A DNA stretch of 64,000 nt from Dryobates pubescens (taxonomy: Eukaryota > Chordata > Aves > Piciformes > Picidae). Of this stretch, positions 39,141-50,576 are shown one piece after another. Location of the stretch: contig NC_071634.1 in NCBI RefSeq assembly GCF_014839835.1, positions 15,854,453-15,918,452 of the forward strand, in the 5' to 3' direction. Made by a program: the position numbers and the translations under genes. The notes beneath the pieces are model-generated. The model saw nothing but the letters and a program-made list of their open reading frames with translations. It searched no databases and was not told the origin of the DNA. Numbering within the stretch: the stretch's first letter is position 1; every line of letters begins with the position of its first letter.

Positions 39141-39754
39141 AGCACCAGCACTGGTCTTACATGGTCACCACAGCAGCACTGCCTGCTCTCTGCCAAGTCC
39201 TGTGCCCACCCTGTGCATGCCCTGTGTGTCCCTGTCCTTGGCCTAGGGCACCAGGATGTGTCGTTGTAGTGATGTCTCTGCCAGGAAGGAAGGGCCGACC
39301 CCTGGTGAAGGGGCACCAGGGCGGGGATGAGCATGTGCTGGCTAGCTCCACCACCAGTAACCCTTGGCTGGTGTAGGTCCCTACAGAATCCACGTATGAC
39401 GGCAGAGGGCTTCTCATGCTTCAAGCACCCTCTTCACACCCCCCTTCATGCACAGGCCCAATGCAGGCAGCAGCTGGTCCCCCCACATCACCACCCACTG
39501 TCCTCTGTGCTGACACCTCCTGTGTGCCCCCCACACTCACAACAGCCTGACACCAGCAGTGCAAACCCTCAGGCTGGGTGAGGTGTGGGGTCTGCGGGGT
39601 GGCTTTGGCACTGCCTGAACTCTGGCTAGGAGTTCCTCAGTGCCAGAGCAGGGTGCCCACCCATGCTCCCCGACAATGCTGGCCACGGGGCCGGAGTGCC
39701 CGGCAACCCTTGTTCCTGGGGCCGTGCTCATCAGGCTGGCACACGTGAGGCCGC

Positions 39755-39925
39755 GCAGCTTCATCTCGCCGTGAATAATTGATGCCCGGGCGGCAGCCGG
39801 CTCTTCCCCCGGCCTCAACGCGGCTCCGGGGCCGGGCAGCCCGCGGCTTTTAGCAGAGACCTGCTCAAATATTCAGCTCCATTTCCGCTGCGCGGGGCCT
39901 GGGCGGCTCCTTCTGGTAAGCGCCT
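39755..39925. promoter_or_regulatory. Candidate conserved element
   Basis: Contains cgtgaataattgatgc, ttttagcagagacc, gctcaaatattcagctcc and cattccgct-like sequence. Non-coding. Confidence 0.35.
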
Positions 39926-40214
39926 GCCGGGATGTTTTCCCGGCCGAGCCCCATGGCGGGGCCACGCGGGGCCGGGGCTGAGGTCGGACACACTCATGAC
40001 TGCGGTGGGTGCAGGGCAGCAGCGCTCCGGCCCCGCCAGTGCTGGGCTCCTGTCCCGGTGTCACTTCGCCATGGCCAGAGACGCTGTCCCAGCCCCACTC
40101 CGGCCCCACACGCTGGGTGCTGGCCCTTCTCCAGAGTGGCAGGACCACGGCAGGTCGGTGCCAGCAGGTGCCAAGGCCGGGCAGGGCGGGCAGGGGGCCG
40201 CGGGGGGGAACTGG

Positions 40215-40330
40215 GCGGTTATGGACTCAACTCCTGCCTAATGCACCTGATTGGATTTGCAGAATGCAATTACTTGCCCTCGGCCTTTGATAACGAGGTT
40301 CTGAGCGACGGTTTCTGTCAGCGGCACCGC
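40215..40330. promoter_or_regulatory. Candidate conserved enhancer
   Basis: Contains gcctaatgcacctgattgga, gaatgcaattacttgcc and ggcctttgataacgagg (TCF/LEF-like CTTTGAT). Non-coding. Confidence 0.42.
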
Positions 40331-41109
40331 GGCAGCCACAGCCGCTGGCACCTGCTGACACCCCGGCCCGCGGGGACGGGCAGCAGCGGCCCCCACAGCC
40401 CCTCATAGGACGGGACCCTACAGCAGGCCCCTGCCCAGCATGAGGAGGCAATGGGGGTGGGGGTGCGGGCACCCATACGACCACCCAGCAGAGCGCAGGA
40501 AAGAATTCCAGTTTGCCTGGCCGTGGCTTCCATACACCGATACCGGCCCCGCTGGGCCAGGGCAGAGGGGAGCATGGCACCCTGCTCTGGCACTGAGCCC
40601 AGGGAGATTCGTGTCCCGCCCCTCTGTCCCCTTTTTCTGCCCAGGGGTCCATTGGGTAGATTTGCAGGGAGAGCCTCACGCCGCGACCCCAGCTCGGGCT
40701 CCGAGCACCCAGTGGGACAGGAGGACTGTCCGAACCTCCTGCTCCGCTATCCCCCACCTCGGAGGGCTGCAGCCCGGGGACGCCCACCGGGAAGCTGCCC
40801 CCGCAGCAGCTCGGGGCCAGCGTCACCCTGCAGCCACCCGCGTGTCCCCGTTGCATCCAGCTCCTCCCTGAGGACGTTGCGCAGACGCCGACGGCCACGG
40901 TGACGTCCGTCGGGGCCCCGGTAGCCGGCGGTCCGGCTGCGGCGGTGGCTTCTCGCCATGCGCGGTACTGCCCCGGCGACCTCATTCCGTCCCCGTCTCG
41001 TCCCTCACGGTGGGTCGCGTCCGGGATCGTGCCCGCCGGCTGCCACCCGCCTCACCCCGCGCACCCCGGCCGGGTGCCGGCGCCCACCCCGGGGCGGGCG
41101 CGGGGGGCA

Positions 41110-41280
41110 CCGGGAGTGTTTCATGCGGTTAAGAAGTGTCTGATTGAGGCAGGAGGCGCCAGCAGCTCCCCCGGGAGCCGCAAGCCAAGGACTGGAGGAC
41201 CAAATGCAGGCTAAAGTAATCCAATCTGGGCTGGCTTCATCTAATTAGCCCAGAATTAACCCAGCAGCCAGAGAGGAGCT
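41110..41280. promoter_or_regulatory. Candidate conserved enhancer
   Basis: Contains tcatgcggttaagaagtgtc, tgattgaggc, ggctaaagtaatccaatctg and catctaattagcccagaatt, with paired homeodomain cores. The NKX-like aagtg word is present. Non-coding. Confidence 0.42.
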
Positions 41281-42724
41281 GACTGTCCCTACAGTTTGCC
41301 AGCGGGTTTGGGGGGAAGCGGGAGGAAGAAGGGGACGTCCAGCGGTAATGAGATTACTGGGGGGAGCGGGCGGGAGCGGGCGCTTGGCAGCATCTCGCCG
41401 GTGGTAACGTGGGGCCCTTCCAGGCCTTCGACACTTAATTGCCGTGCGCTGGCCGGTGCGCGGGGAGGCAGCTGCCGGTGGTGAGGGGCAAACAGGGACC
41501 CCTTTGAATGACCCCTGCCCCGGCAGCAGCACCTGAGCCCAGCAGGAGTGCCAGTGTGGAACAAGGACGCTGGCATGTCTGACATGCTGGGATGTGGCAC
41601 CACGCAGCCGTGCAGCAGTGCTCGCTGCAAATGGCAGCCCCGGAGTGAGGGACTCGGTGAGAGACTGGTGATGAGGGGAATGGAGGACCCCAGGCACTTC
41701 TCAGGGTGGCTGAAGGGATGGTAAGTGCCACCCAAGAGACACCCCTTGTGGAGTGGGGCAGGGCAGACGCTGGTGTACTCACACTATTGACATCCAGGTC
41801 AGCAGTGACACTGATGGGACCCCCCACTGTGGAGCAGGGTGGGGGTCAGAACCTGGTGTGCCCATCTTGCTGCCTCCCAGGCTGGCTGTGCTGATGGCCA
41901 GGGGTCCTTAGGGATGCAGCTCTGGCTGCTGGCCCTTGAAGGAGCCAGTGCAGCTCCAGTAGTGGCAGGGCCCAGTGCTATGCTGGCCACAGGTAGAGCT
42001 CTGTGACTGAAGGCTGGAATTGAGCAAACACCCCGTCTTCTGCCATGTTCCAGACCTCCCTGACACTCAGGTGCCAGGTCACACTACCCCACTGCCATGG
42101 GGACATGTCCTTTGCATCCCACAGAGACAATGTGGGTGTAGGGCAGGGGGCCACACACCAGGGGCTGTGGCAGTGCACATTCTGGCTGAGGAATGGGGAG
42201 TGGTTTTGACCTGGGGCACTGTGTGGTCCCAGACCCCTCAGTGTGTGGGTGTAGGTGCCTGAGGTCTTGCTGCCCACATGGTGCCAGGCTGGGGACAGAG
42301 CTACGGGGAGCTAGGGGCCAGGGTACTACCTGTCTGTCCCCTCCCCCCCCGCCCCCCCCCGGGATGCTATCTGTCCCCCCCCACCTCAGGCTTCTTAGTG
42401 CCTTTGAGGATCCCAGGACAGGCAAGGGATCTCTAGTGGACTGAGGGCAGACAGGGCCAGAGCCACAATGAGATGACAGCAAGAGGTCCTTAAAGGGTGG
42501 CACCTTGCACACAGAGCCAGGGTGGCACAGGGCTCACCAGTTCCCCGGGCACCCTCAGCCTTTCCCTGCTAGCCTCTGGGGCGTGAGTATTCAGTGCTGG
42601 GATCCCACCTTGGGCGGGGGTCGGTCTGAGCACTCACTCAGCAGACTCCCGTGGGCACGGGGTGGACCGTGGGGCAGGCAGGCGCCGAGCGAGCCCGTGT
42701 CGCCCCCGGGCCCATCACCTGCCC

Positions 42725-42835
42725 CTCAATCCATCTCCCGGGACCGGCAGCATTCCAGCCCCTGGGCACGGCAAACATCTGCCTCTGTTCCAGGTTTAAT
42801 TAACCTGATGCCGCCTCCCTCCCCCTGAACCCGGC
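42725..42835. promoter_or_regulatory. Candidate conserved element
   Basis: Contains caggtttaattaacctgatg, an imperfect palindrome around TTAATTAA at 42792-42810. Non-coding. Confidence 0.35.
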
Positions 42836-43799
42836 ATTTCCTCCCGGCCACCGCCACCGCGCCGGGCCCGGGCAGGCGCCGGCAGGGTTGCTGGCAGCAC
42901 TGGCGTTGGTGATGATGTTAGTGCCATGCCAGTTGCAGCGGTAGTGCTGGTGCAGCGAGAGCACCCGTGACAGCTGTGCCCTTTGGGACCACGGCAAGCC
43001 CCCCTGCCATGGCAAGCCCCGATCCGGTGGCTTTTCCAGGTTGGGCAGCCACAGCCGCCCTGTGAAGCAGGAGCACCGGGCAGGTTTTTCCTGGCACCTG
43101 CCAGGCTATGAGCAGGAAGCACTGGGAAATGTCCGGGGCTCAGCTTGGCACAGCTTGTGCTGAGGCACATGGAGACTCCCACCCTGGCACAGGACTCCAG
43201 GGAGGGGCAAGCTCCCGGCATGGCACAGCTGGCTTGGCACAGCATCAGCATCACATCGTCACCCCATGCCGTCCAGCAACCGTGCCCCTGTACAGGTCCG
43301 GTGCCCATGACCGACTCCCCAGAGGAGCTGTGTGTGCGGGGACCGTCACTCCACGCTGCAGCTGGTCCGCCCAGTGCCCCCAGTGTCTCCGGTGCGTGCA
43401 ATGCCCCACGGGTGAGGCAGCTGCAGCTCCCGGTGCCGCCGTGATTTACAGGCGCAGGCCCCGGTAATGTCATTTGCCCCAGACCGGTGGCGCCAGGGTG
43501 ACCGGGCGGTTGCCCCCTTCCCGCCGGCCCCTGCCCCGAAGCCGTGACCCTCTGCCCGCCCGGGAGCTGCAACCCCCAGCCCGGCAGCCGCCGGGAGCGA
43601 TCTGCCGCCCCACGGGCCGGACCCATTGCGAACAGTGCGGCTGTTGCGATAGTCACCAGGAGGCCGTGCCCGGCCCGTGCCGACCTGTAGTGGCTGTTAC
43701 TGCCCCGGGTGGCACCGTCGCACTCCGGCCCCGATGCCCTGGTGGGGCAGCGGCCGGGCCCTCTCCCGTGAATCAGGTCCCTACAGGACTGGGCTGGGC

Positions 43800-44420
43800 T
43801 CCGTGCTACCGGCAACGGCGAGGAGGGACCGAGGTCCGTCGCTCGGGACGGCGGTCTCAGTGGAACAGGGATCCGTGTCTCAGGAACGGCAGGGACGGGG
43901 AACCAGGATCCGTGCCCCGGGAACGGCGGGATATATCACCCGGGATCAGCGGGACAAGGGGACCAACCCTTGCACACCGGGAACAGCGGGGCGGGGAGAC
44001 CGGGGTTTATCATTCAGGAACGGCAGCTTCGCAGAAAATGGGGTCGGCTCTACCGAGAATGGCGGGTCCGGGGGAAACGAGATCCCCGGCCCGGGAACGG
44101 AAGGCCGGCGCGAATGTCTAGAAATGTGTGTTACATCGATATTTCGAAACGGCGGGCTCCTGGGAACCGGGTATGTGATACCGGCAGCGGCAGGTCAAAG
44201 GAAGTAAGGTTCTTAACACCGGGAACGACGGGTGTGTCCGAGCCCCGGTAACGGCGGCTCGGGGGAACCGGAATCTGTGTCCCCAGGAGGGCAGGTCCCG
44301 GCTACTGTTAACGGCGGATAGGTCAATGTCGTGGGAACGGAAGGTCGGGGAAAGCGGGGTTCGTACCACCGGGAGCGGCATATCGGTCTGAGCCTCTGGA
44401 GCGGTGGCTCCGGGGCCGCG
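43800..44420 (+). repeat. Degenerate ~55-65 bp GC-rich array upstream of TLX2
   Basis: About ten diverged units containing gggaacggcggg, ccggtaacggcggctcgggg or ttaacggcgg, each followed by g-rich sequence and a gtgtcc- or gggttt-like word. The core cggtaacgg also occurs in the LBX2 intron array. No coding evidence. Confidence 0.55.
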
Positions 44421-44899
44421 AGGTCCATTAGCTCCGCAGTGGACGGGCTCGGCGGGGTTGGGCTCGGTGCTTCCGGACAGCGGCGGCTCTGGGGAACGGC
44501 TGTCCCCGTGAATGGCAGGCGTGGGGCTGGTTCGTACTCTCTGTTATCGGTGCGCCCGGGAGGATGGGAGTAGGGCCCCGCCGGGCGCCCCGACGCCACC
44601 AGACACTTCAACGGAGGGCGGAGTGCTGTCCGGTATCGCGGCGGCGGTGGTTTCGGTGGTCCCCGCGTCGCTGCTTCGTTGCTGCGAGCCGTCCGGCGGG
44701 GAACGGGACCCGAGTGCGGCGGAGCCAGGGAGCGCCCCGGGGGCAGACGGGACTCCGCGCACTCGGAGCTCGACGGGCCCGTCTGCCCCGGGATCCGGTG
44801 CGAGAGCCTCAACAGGGTCGGGCGGTGGCGGAGCAGGGGGGGGAGGGGTGCCCGGTGTCGGGGCGTGGCCCCGGGATGCGCGAGCTCCCGCCCTCGGGG

Positions 44900-45245
44900 G
44901 GCGCGGGTCTGTCAATCACGGGTGGCGGCCGCCAATCAGGGAGCGGGCGGCCGGGATTTTGGCAGGTCCAGATGGAGCGGGGCAGAAAAGCATTCGCCAC
45001 CGGGGCCCGCCGCGCACCCGCGCTCCCGCGCCGGGGCCGCCTGCAGACGCGGGCCATGCCCCGAGCCCGGCCACAGCCCCGGACCCTGTCCTGGCCCCAC
45101 TGGGACCACATCGGGCACCCTACACCAGCTGCCTCTGCTCCCGCCCCCGCCCGCTGTCGCCCGCCACCGCCGCCGCCCGCAGCCGCCCCCCGCCGCCCCC
45201 TGGCCATGCCCGCGCCCCGGCAGCGGCTTTGAGCTTGTCCGGGCG
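44900..45245 (+). promoter_or_regulatory. TLX2 promoter CpG island
   Basis: CpG-dense sequence with two CCAAT-type motifs (gtcaatcacg near 44913 and gccaatcaggg near 44932) and GC boxes, ending at the TLX2 start. No TATA box seen. Confidence 0.55.
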
Positions 45246-48200
45246 ATGGAGGCTGCGGTACTGGGTCGGGAGGGCGGCGGGCAGGGACCCCCGCACCACG
45301 AGCCCATCAGCTTTGGCATCGACCAAATCCTCGGCGGTGCCGAGCCCCCGGTATCGGCCCGAGCGTCGGGGGAGTCCGACTACGGACTCTACGGCGGCGG
45401 CTACGGTCCCGCTTGCTCGCTCGGTTCCTACAACCTCAACATGAGCATGAACGTGAGCGTCAACGTGACCCCCGCGCCCGCCGCACCGCCCGCCGGGGTC
45501 ATCCGCGTCCCGGCGCACCGGCCTGCGCCCGCCGCTCCGCCCGCCGCGCCTCCGCCGGTGCCCGGTCTCTCGGGGCTCACCTTCCCCTGGATGGAGACGA
45601 CGCGCCGCATCGCCAAGGACCGTCTCTCAGGTGAGCGAGACGGGCTTCCGATCGCTACTGACGGCTACCGACGTCTCTGGTGGCTCCGACGGTTCCTGTC
45701 GGCGCGGCGAGGCAGGAGCCAAACGGGGTCGGAGCTGGAGCGGGCTGGCCGGGGCTGGCGGAGACCGACCGCTTTTCGGCTCCCGCAGCGCGGGGTCCCC
45801 GCCCTGCTCCTCTGCGCCGGTCGCTGCCGAGCCCCGGTCCAGACTTCCACTGCCGCGTGAAGCGGCCACCGTCGCGGCCCGTGGAGAGTGGCTCGGGGCT
45901 GGCACAGGTACCGACAGCTCTGTCGCGGTCCTGCTCCGGCTCCCGGAGGCTCCGGCCGGCTCCGGCTGAGGTCTTGCTCCGGCCAGCAAGGAGTCGAGCC
46001 ATGCTTTAGCCTCGGGTTCTGCTCCGTGTCCAGTCGCATCCCCGGGCCCAAGGACACCCATAAGGGGAAGCTCCTGGGGCTGCGGGGTGCATGCTCTGCC
46101 TAGAGCAGGGCGTGGGGTGGGGGTAGTGGCTGTGATGGGAGTGGGATGCAAAACCCAGCTGGGTGTGGGGAGCCAGTGCCTCTGTCCCAGGAGACAGGGT
46201 CAGGTGGGGTGCCTGTGGGGCCTGGATGTGGGACACTGAGAGATGGGACTTGGAAACCCCACGTGCAAGGATGAGCACAGGACATGGTACCTGTGCTGTG
46301 GTAGAAGCTGGGAGTGGGTGCATGCCGGCAGGGGGTGGGTGGTGATGCAGGTGCTGGGGAGGCAGTGAAGGGTTCCAGGGCTGCTGGTGGGGCCATTGGA
46401 GCACCCAGTGCTGGGGTGAGGATGGTGGTCACTGCACCCCAGAGCAGAAGGTGCAGGGTGCTGAGGGTGGGAAATGCATGTCAGGCACAGATGAGTGCTG
46501 GGGGGCTCTGGCCTGGCTCAGCTCGGCTCAGCTCCTTTCCAAGATGGCGGCACTGCCACGTCTGCAGTGAGCAGCTCCATGCGGGGATGAGGCCGGGGGC
46601 CGCGCGGGGCTGGGGGACGAGCACCAAGCATTGCTTATGGGGGCTGCTGGGACTGTGCACGGGCACTGCCCAGGGGCAGCGGGGGCCCATCCCGGTCACC
46701 AGCAGAGCCATGTTCACCTCCCGGCCCACCCTGGCATGCCGGCGGTGACGAAGCACCGCACCCGCGCAGGGGCGGCAGGTGACGTCCCTGTCTCCTGCCT
46801 GGCGCCAGCAGTGGGGTGGATGGGGAGGGCCCTCCCCGGCACGGGGTCTCCCAGCCGTGGCCATCACTCAGCACTGTGGCCTTGGGGTGGTCTGTAGGCT
46901 GTCAGCATCTGTTCGAGCGAGGGGCCGCCCCGCATGGGGAGGGGGCTTGAGAGCCTCTGTCCCCCCTGGCTGTGCGGCTCCACCTGCATCAATCGCATTC
47001 GCCTCCTTTGGCAGTCAGCCTGGCCTCCTGCCTGGGCGCGGGCAGGAGGGAGGGTCTGCTGGGTGCCAGGAGTTCCTGAGGCTCTTACGGGGTCTGCCCT
47101 ACGCCGCTGCCATTATGGCCTCATGGCCTAGCCATTTGTAGCCCTTTCTGCACGGTGCCAGTGGTGCCGGTTCAGCCACAGGCCTGGCAGAGCAGGAGGC
47201 GAGTGGGAGCTGGGTGCTGTGCTTGGTCGAGCTCTTGCCTTCCTCCACACCCCTTCGCCTCCCTGACGCTGCTGGTGGTTCCAGCCTGCTGCTGTGTCCG
47301 GAGCTAGATGTGGCATACAGACCTTGCCGTTCCTGGCTCACGGCCTGGCTGGGCAAGGCCAGCCCCTTCCCTGGCCTCCATCCCTTCAATGCTGCTGGTG
47401 TGCCGAGGGAGATGTTGGCCACTTCCCTGAATGCTTCTGTGGGTCTCATCCCCTCCCTGGGGGGGCTGGGGAGCCTGGCAGTACCAGGGAGGCTCATATG
47501 GGGCTGTGGCAGGGCTTAATGTGGGAAAGGGTTGGTTTGTGCTGCCAAAAGCCTCACTGGCACTGCACCAGCCCTTGGACTGGGTGTTCCAACCTGCCTC
47601 ACCAGCCCTGGTCACTGCCCACTGGGCTGGGGGACTGATGTGACTGTGTCTGTGGGGTGGGCATTGGCTCTTCTGCCATGCCTGGAGCTGTCTGGTGTGT
47701 CCCTGGACTGGGAGAGTTGGGGGACGATAGTGCAGGATTCCTCCTCACCTCTCTGCTAGGCATTGCTGGTGTCCCCCCTAGTGCTCCTTCTCCCAACGGC
47801 CCCTGCAGAGCTCCTCATTCCTATTGAGCCCCTGGAGCTTCCCAACCCCATCTGCCCCCGGCAGTTCCCTGTCCCTACGACCCTGAGCATCTGAGCTTCC
47901 CCCCTCGGGCTATGCCCACTCTACCCGTGCGGCAGCAGCGCTGGGCTGGGTGCTTTGCCCGTGACGCCCTCGGGCCGCCCCTCACCCCCGCTCTGCCCGC
48001 AGCGGCGCTGTCGCCCTTCACGGCGACCCGGCGCATCGGGCACCCCTACCAGAACCGCACGCCGCCCAAGCGCAAGAAGCCGCGCACGTCCTTCAGCCGG
48101 GTGCAGATCTGCGAGCTGGAGAAGCGCTTCCACCGCCAGAAGTACCTGGCCTCGGCTGAGAGAGCCACCCTGGCCAAGGCCCTCAAGATGACGGACGCCC

Positions 48201-49260
48201 AGGTCAAGACCTGGTTCCAGAACCGCCGCACCAAGTGGAGGTAATGGGGCCAGCCTCGCCGCAGCCTCCACTGTTCCCACACCCTGGCTCCTTTAAAGCA
48301 GCCTCCCCTCACCACAGCTCTGCCTCCTGGAAGAGGCTAGGCTGGGGTGCAATCGGGTGCCCATCCTCGTGGCACCCCTGTGCTCAGCTGTGTGAGAAAC
48401 GGTGGTGCCAAGGGAGTGATGGATCTGCTGGGCTGGAGCTGTGGAGCAGTGCCACACTGGCACTCAGTGATGCCAGCAGCAGGATGGGCTGCAGGCAGGG
48501 GCTACTGGGCACTGCCACATCAGCACCAAGAGAGGGATGAGGCTGTGGGACAGTGCCACACTGGCACACAGTGGTGCTGGCAATGGGACAGGGCTGCCAG
48601 ACACTGCCAGATCAGTGCACAGTGATGCCAAGTGATGGACAGGGCTCTGTGGGGGAGAGGCTGTGGAGCATTGCGACCTCAGCACAAGGGGGTGCCAAGA
48701 GAGGTGGAGCTGTGAGGCTTTGCTGTACTGGCACATAGTGGTGCCAGCAGCGGGACAGGGCTGCAGGGTGCTTCCAGACTGGAACACAGTGGTGCCAGAG
48801 GGGATGGGACTGTAGGACAGAGGTTGTGTGGCAGTGCCACCCGGGCACATGGCAGCACCGAGAGGTACAGGGTTGTGGGGCATTGATACCTTGGTATACA
48901 GCAGTGCCTCGGTAAGCAGGATGGGCTGTGGTGGGAGGATGTGGGGCCATGCTGCCCTGGCACACACAGTGGTGCCAGCAGTGTGCTGGGGTGCTCTTGG
49001 GCACGGGCAGAGGACGGGTGCTGAGGGGCCGTGTGTGGCACAGGCGGCAGACGGCGGAGGAGCGCGAGGCCGAGCGCCAGCAGGCCAACCGCCTGATGCT
49101 GCACCTGCAGCAGGAGGCTTTCCAGAAGAGCCTGAGCCAGCCGCTGCCCCAGGACCCGCTCTGCATGCACAACTCCTCCCTCTACGCCCTGCAGAACCTC
49201 CAGCCCTGGGCTGAGGACAACAAGGTCACCTCCGTCTCAGGGGTGGCCTCTGTGGTGTGA
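45246..49260 (+). CDS. TLX2: TLX2 (HOX11-like) homeobox transcription factor
   Basis: Three exons, 45246-45630, 48003-48240 and 49044-49260, give 840 nt and 279 residues. Exon 1 has the family N-terminal motif [15 protein letters not shown] near residue 20, [10 protein letters not shown] near residue 83 and [16 protein letters not shown] before the splice. Exon 2 encodes [20 protein letters not shown] and the homeodomain (about 152-211), with the TLX-specific threonine at homeodomain position 47 ([13 protein letters not shown]). Exon 3 ends [20 protein letters not shown] plus SVV, which is TLX2-type. The homeodomain helix 1 ([20 protein letters not shown]) is TLX1/TLX3-like, so this gene appears to keep the ancestral sequence that mammalian TLX2 has changed. 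A nuclear regulator of neural-crest and enteric neuron development in mammals. No clear poly(A) signal was found after the stop. Confidence 0.94.
48400..48995 (+). repeat. Degenerate tandem repeat in TLX2 intron 2
   Basis: About eight diverged units of roughly 65-75 bp with gtgccacactggcacacagt, ggtgccagcag, gggacagggctg and gtgg. The array fills most of the 0.8-kb intron. Confidence 0.7.
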
Positions 49261-50576
49261 GGTCTCCATGGACGTCCTGGGAGTGGTGGAGGGAGCCCGG
49301 TGGGGTCTGATCCAAGCACCTCCAGCCTGCAGTAGGGAGGGGGCTGCTGCTTCCTGGAAGTATCTCTGTTGGCAGCCCACTCCCCACTGTGAGCCATCCC
49401 TCCTGGGCACCCCTCAGCCACCCCAAAAAGCTCCAGGTGGGTGGATGAGCCCCTGCTTGGAGCAGCCTTTCGATTGGACCCCACTTGGGGAGCCCAGACT
49501 TGGGCCCCCACACTCTGCGGTTCTCTGCAAGTCCAGCCCCCCTTCCCAGGGCCCCTGCTCTGGGGGCGTCTCCACAGGGGCTCCCTGCTCAGGACCTGCT
49601 GCCCAGCCATCGGTGCCTCTCCCAGCCTGTCCCTCCAGGGCAGCTGCAGCCCAGGACAAGCTGCACAGGGTGTGGGGTAAACCCCACCGTTCCCAGTGCT
49701 GGAAGCCCCCAGCCATCCTTGCTGGTGGCCATGACAGGGTCTGTGCCACCCGTACACACTTGCCTTATCCTGGTTGGAGTTTGCCAGCTCCGGCCCCGGG
49801 GCTTGAAGAGGAACTTGTCCCAGTGGCCCCCTCTCAGCGTGGGACAGACTGATGAACTGGGCTCCTTTGCTCCCCTGGGCAACCCCAGCTCTGCTGCTCC
49901 TGGCCCCTGCACCCACCAGTTTGCTGGCTCCCTGTGACATGGGCCTGGACGTGCCCCCACAGTAGCCTGAGATGGACTTGGGGTGCCCCCACATGCTCAA
50001 GGATTGCACCAGCCCCCCTCTCCCCCTGGCCTCTGCCCTCCAGACCCTGTTCATGTGTCCACACTCTGCCTGGGTCCAAATGGGACCTTGCTCTGCCATG
50101 ACCCACAGCACATACGTAGGGAGGCAGAGGGGTTCAGAGAGAGGCTGAACCCCCCATTGTCCACCAAATACCTGCCCCTTTCCTTCCCTGGTGACCCTCT
50201 GAGTGTTCCCAGCTGGGAGTGGGGCATTGCTCCCTCCTCACTCTGCCAAGTGGTGCCTGGTCTCCGGGATCCACCCCCGGGCCGGTTCTGGCCAGGGTCC
50301 CGGGGTGATAATGGAGAGGAGGTGGGGGCAATAGCAACGACCTTGACCCTAAGCTTGACCTTGACACCCACCCTGCCTCTGTCCATGGTTCGGAAGGGGC
50401 CGATCGGGCCAAGCTCCTACCCGCCCCCTTGCCGTTGCCATCGGGAGGAGGCGGGCAGCCGGTGCCGGTTCCCCATCGGCGGGATTGGCTGCAGTTCCGT
50501 GACGCGGCCCCGTTTTACCGGGGGAGGGGGGATGGGTGTGGTGGGATTGTGGAATCGTTGCGGTGGAGCTGCCGGG
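49261..50576. promoter_or_regulatory. Spacer with promoter of the short intermediate-filament gene
   Basis: 49261-50300 is non-coding, without a recognised repeat. 50340-50576 looks like a promoter: an ERR-type element TGACCTTGA at 50356-50364, GC boxes (ccgcccccttgcc), a CCAAT-type gggattggctgcag near 50480 and a CRE-like gtgacgcgg near 50499. The ATG follows at 50577. Confidence 0.45.

Larger units (their letters stand above)
36445..45000. other. Gene-poor interval between PCGF1 and TLX2
   Basis: No supported coding exon on either strand. Contents: a GC-rich degenerate gggtgccaggg-type array (37080-37380), a short CR1 tail (37918), a tcctggtcc-type array (38150-38310), a ggcaccagcac-type array (38860-39140), A/T-rich islands listed separately, and a TLX2-proximal CpG-rich region with another degenerate array from 43800. 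Long open frames are compositional. Confidence 0.55.

Noticed and set aside
38405-39424. 339-codon minus-strand open frame
   Set aside because: Crosses a degenerate GGCACC-type array; no homology or splice support.
42796-43815. 339-codon minus-strand open frame upstream of TLX2
   Set aside because: Overlaps a TTAATTAA-bearing candidate element and CpG-rich DNA; no recognisable domain.
44512-45444. 310-codon plus-strand open frame overlapping TLX2 exon 1
   Set aside because: CpG-island sequence in a frame different from the conserved TLX2 frame.
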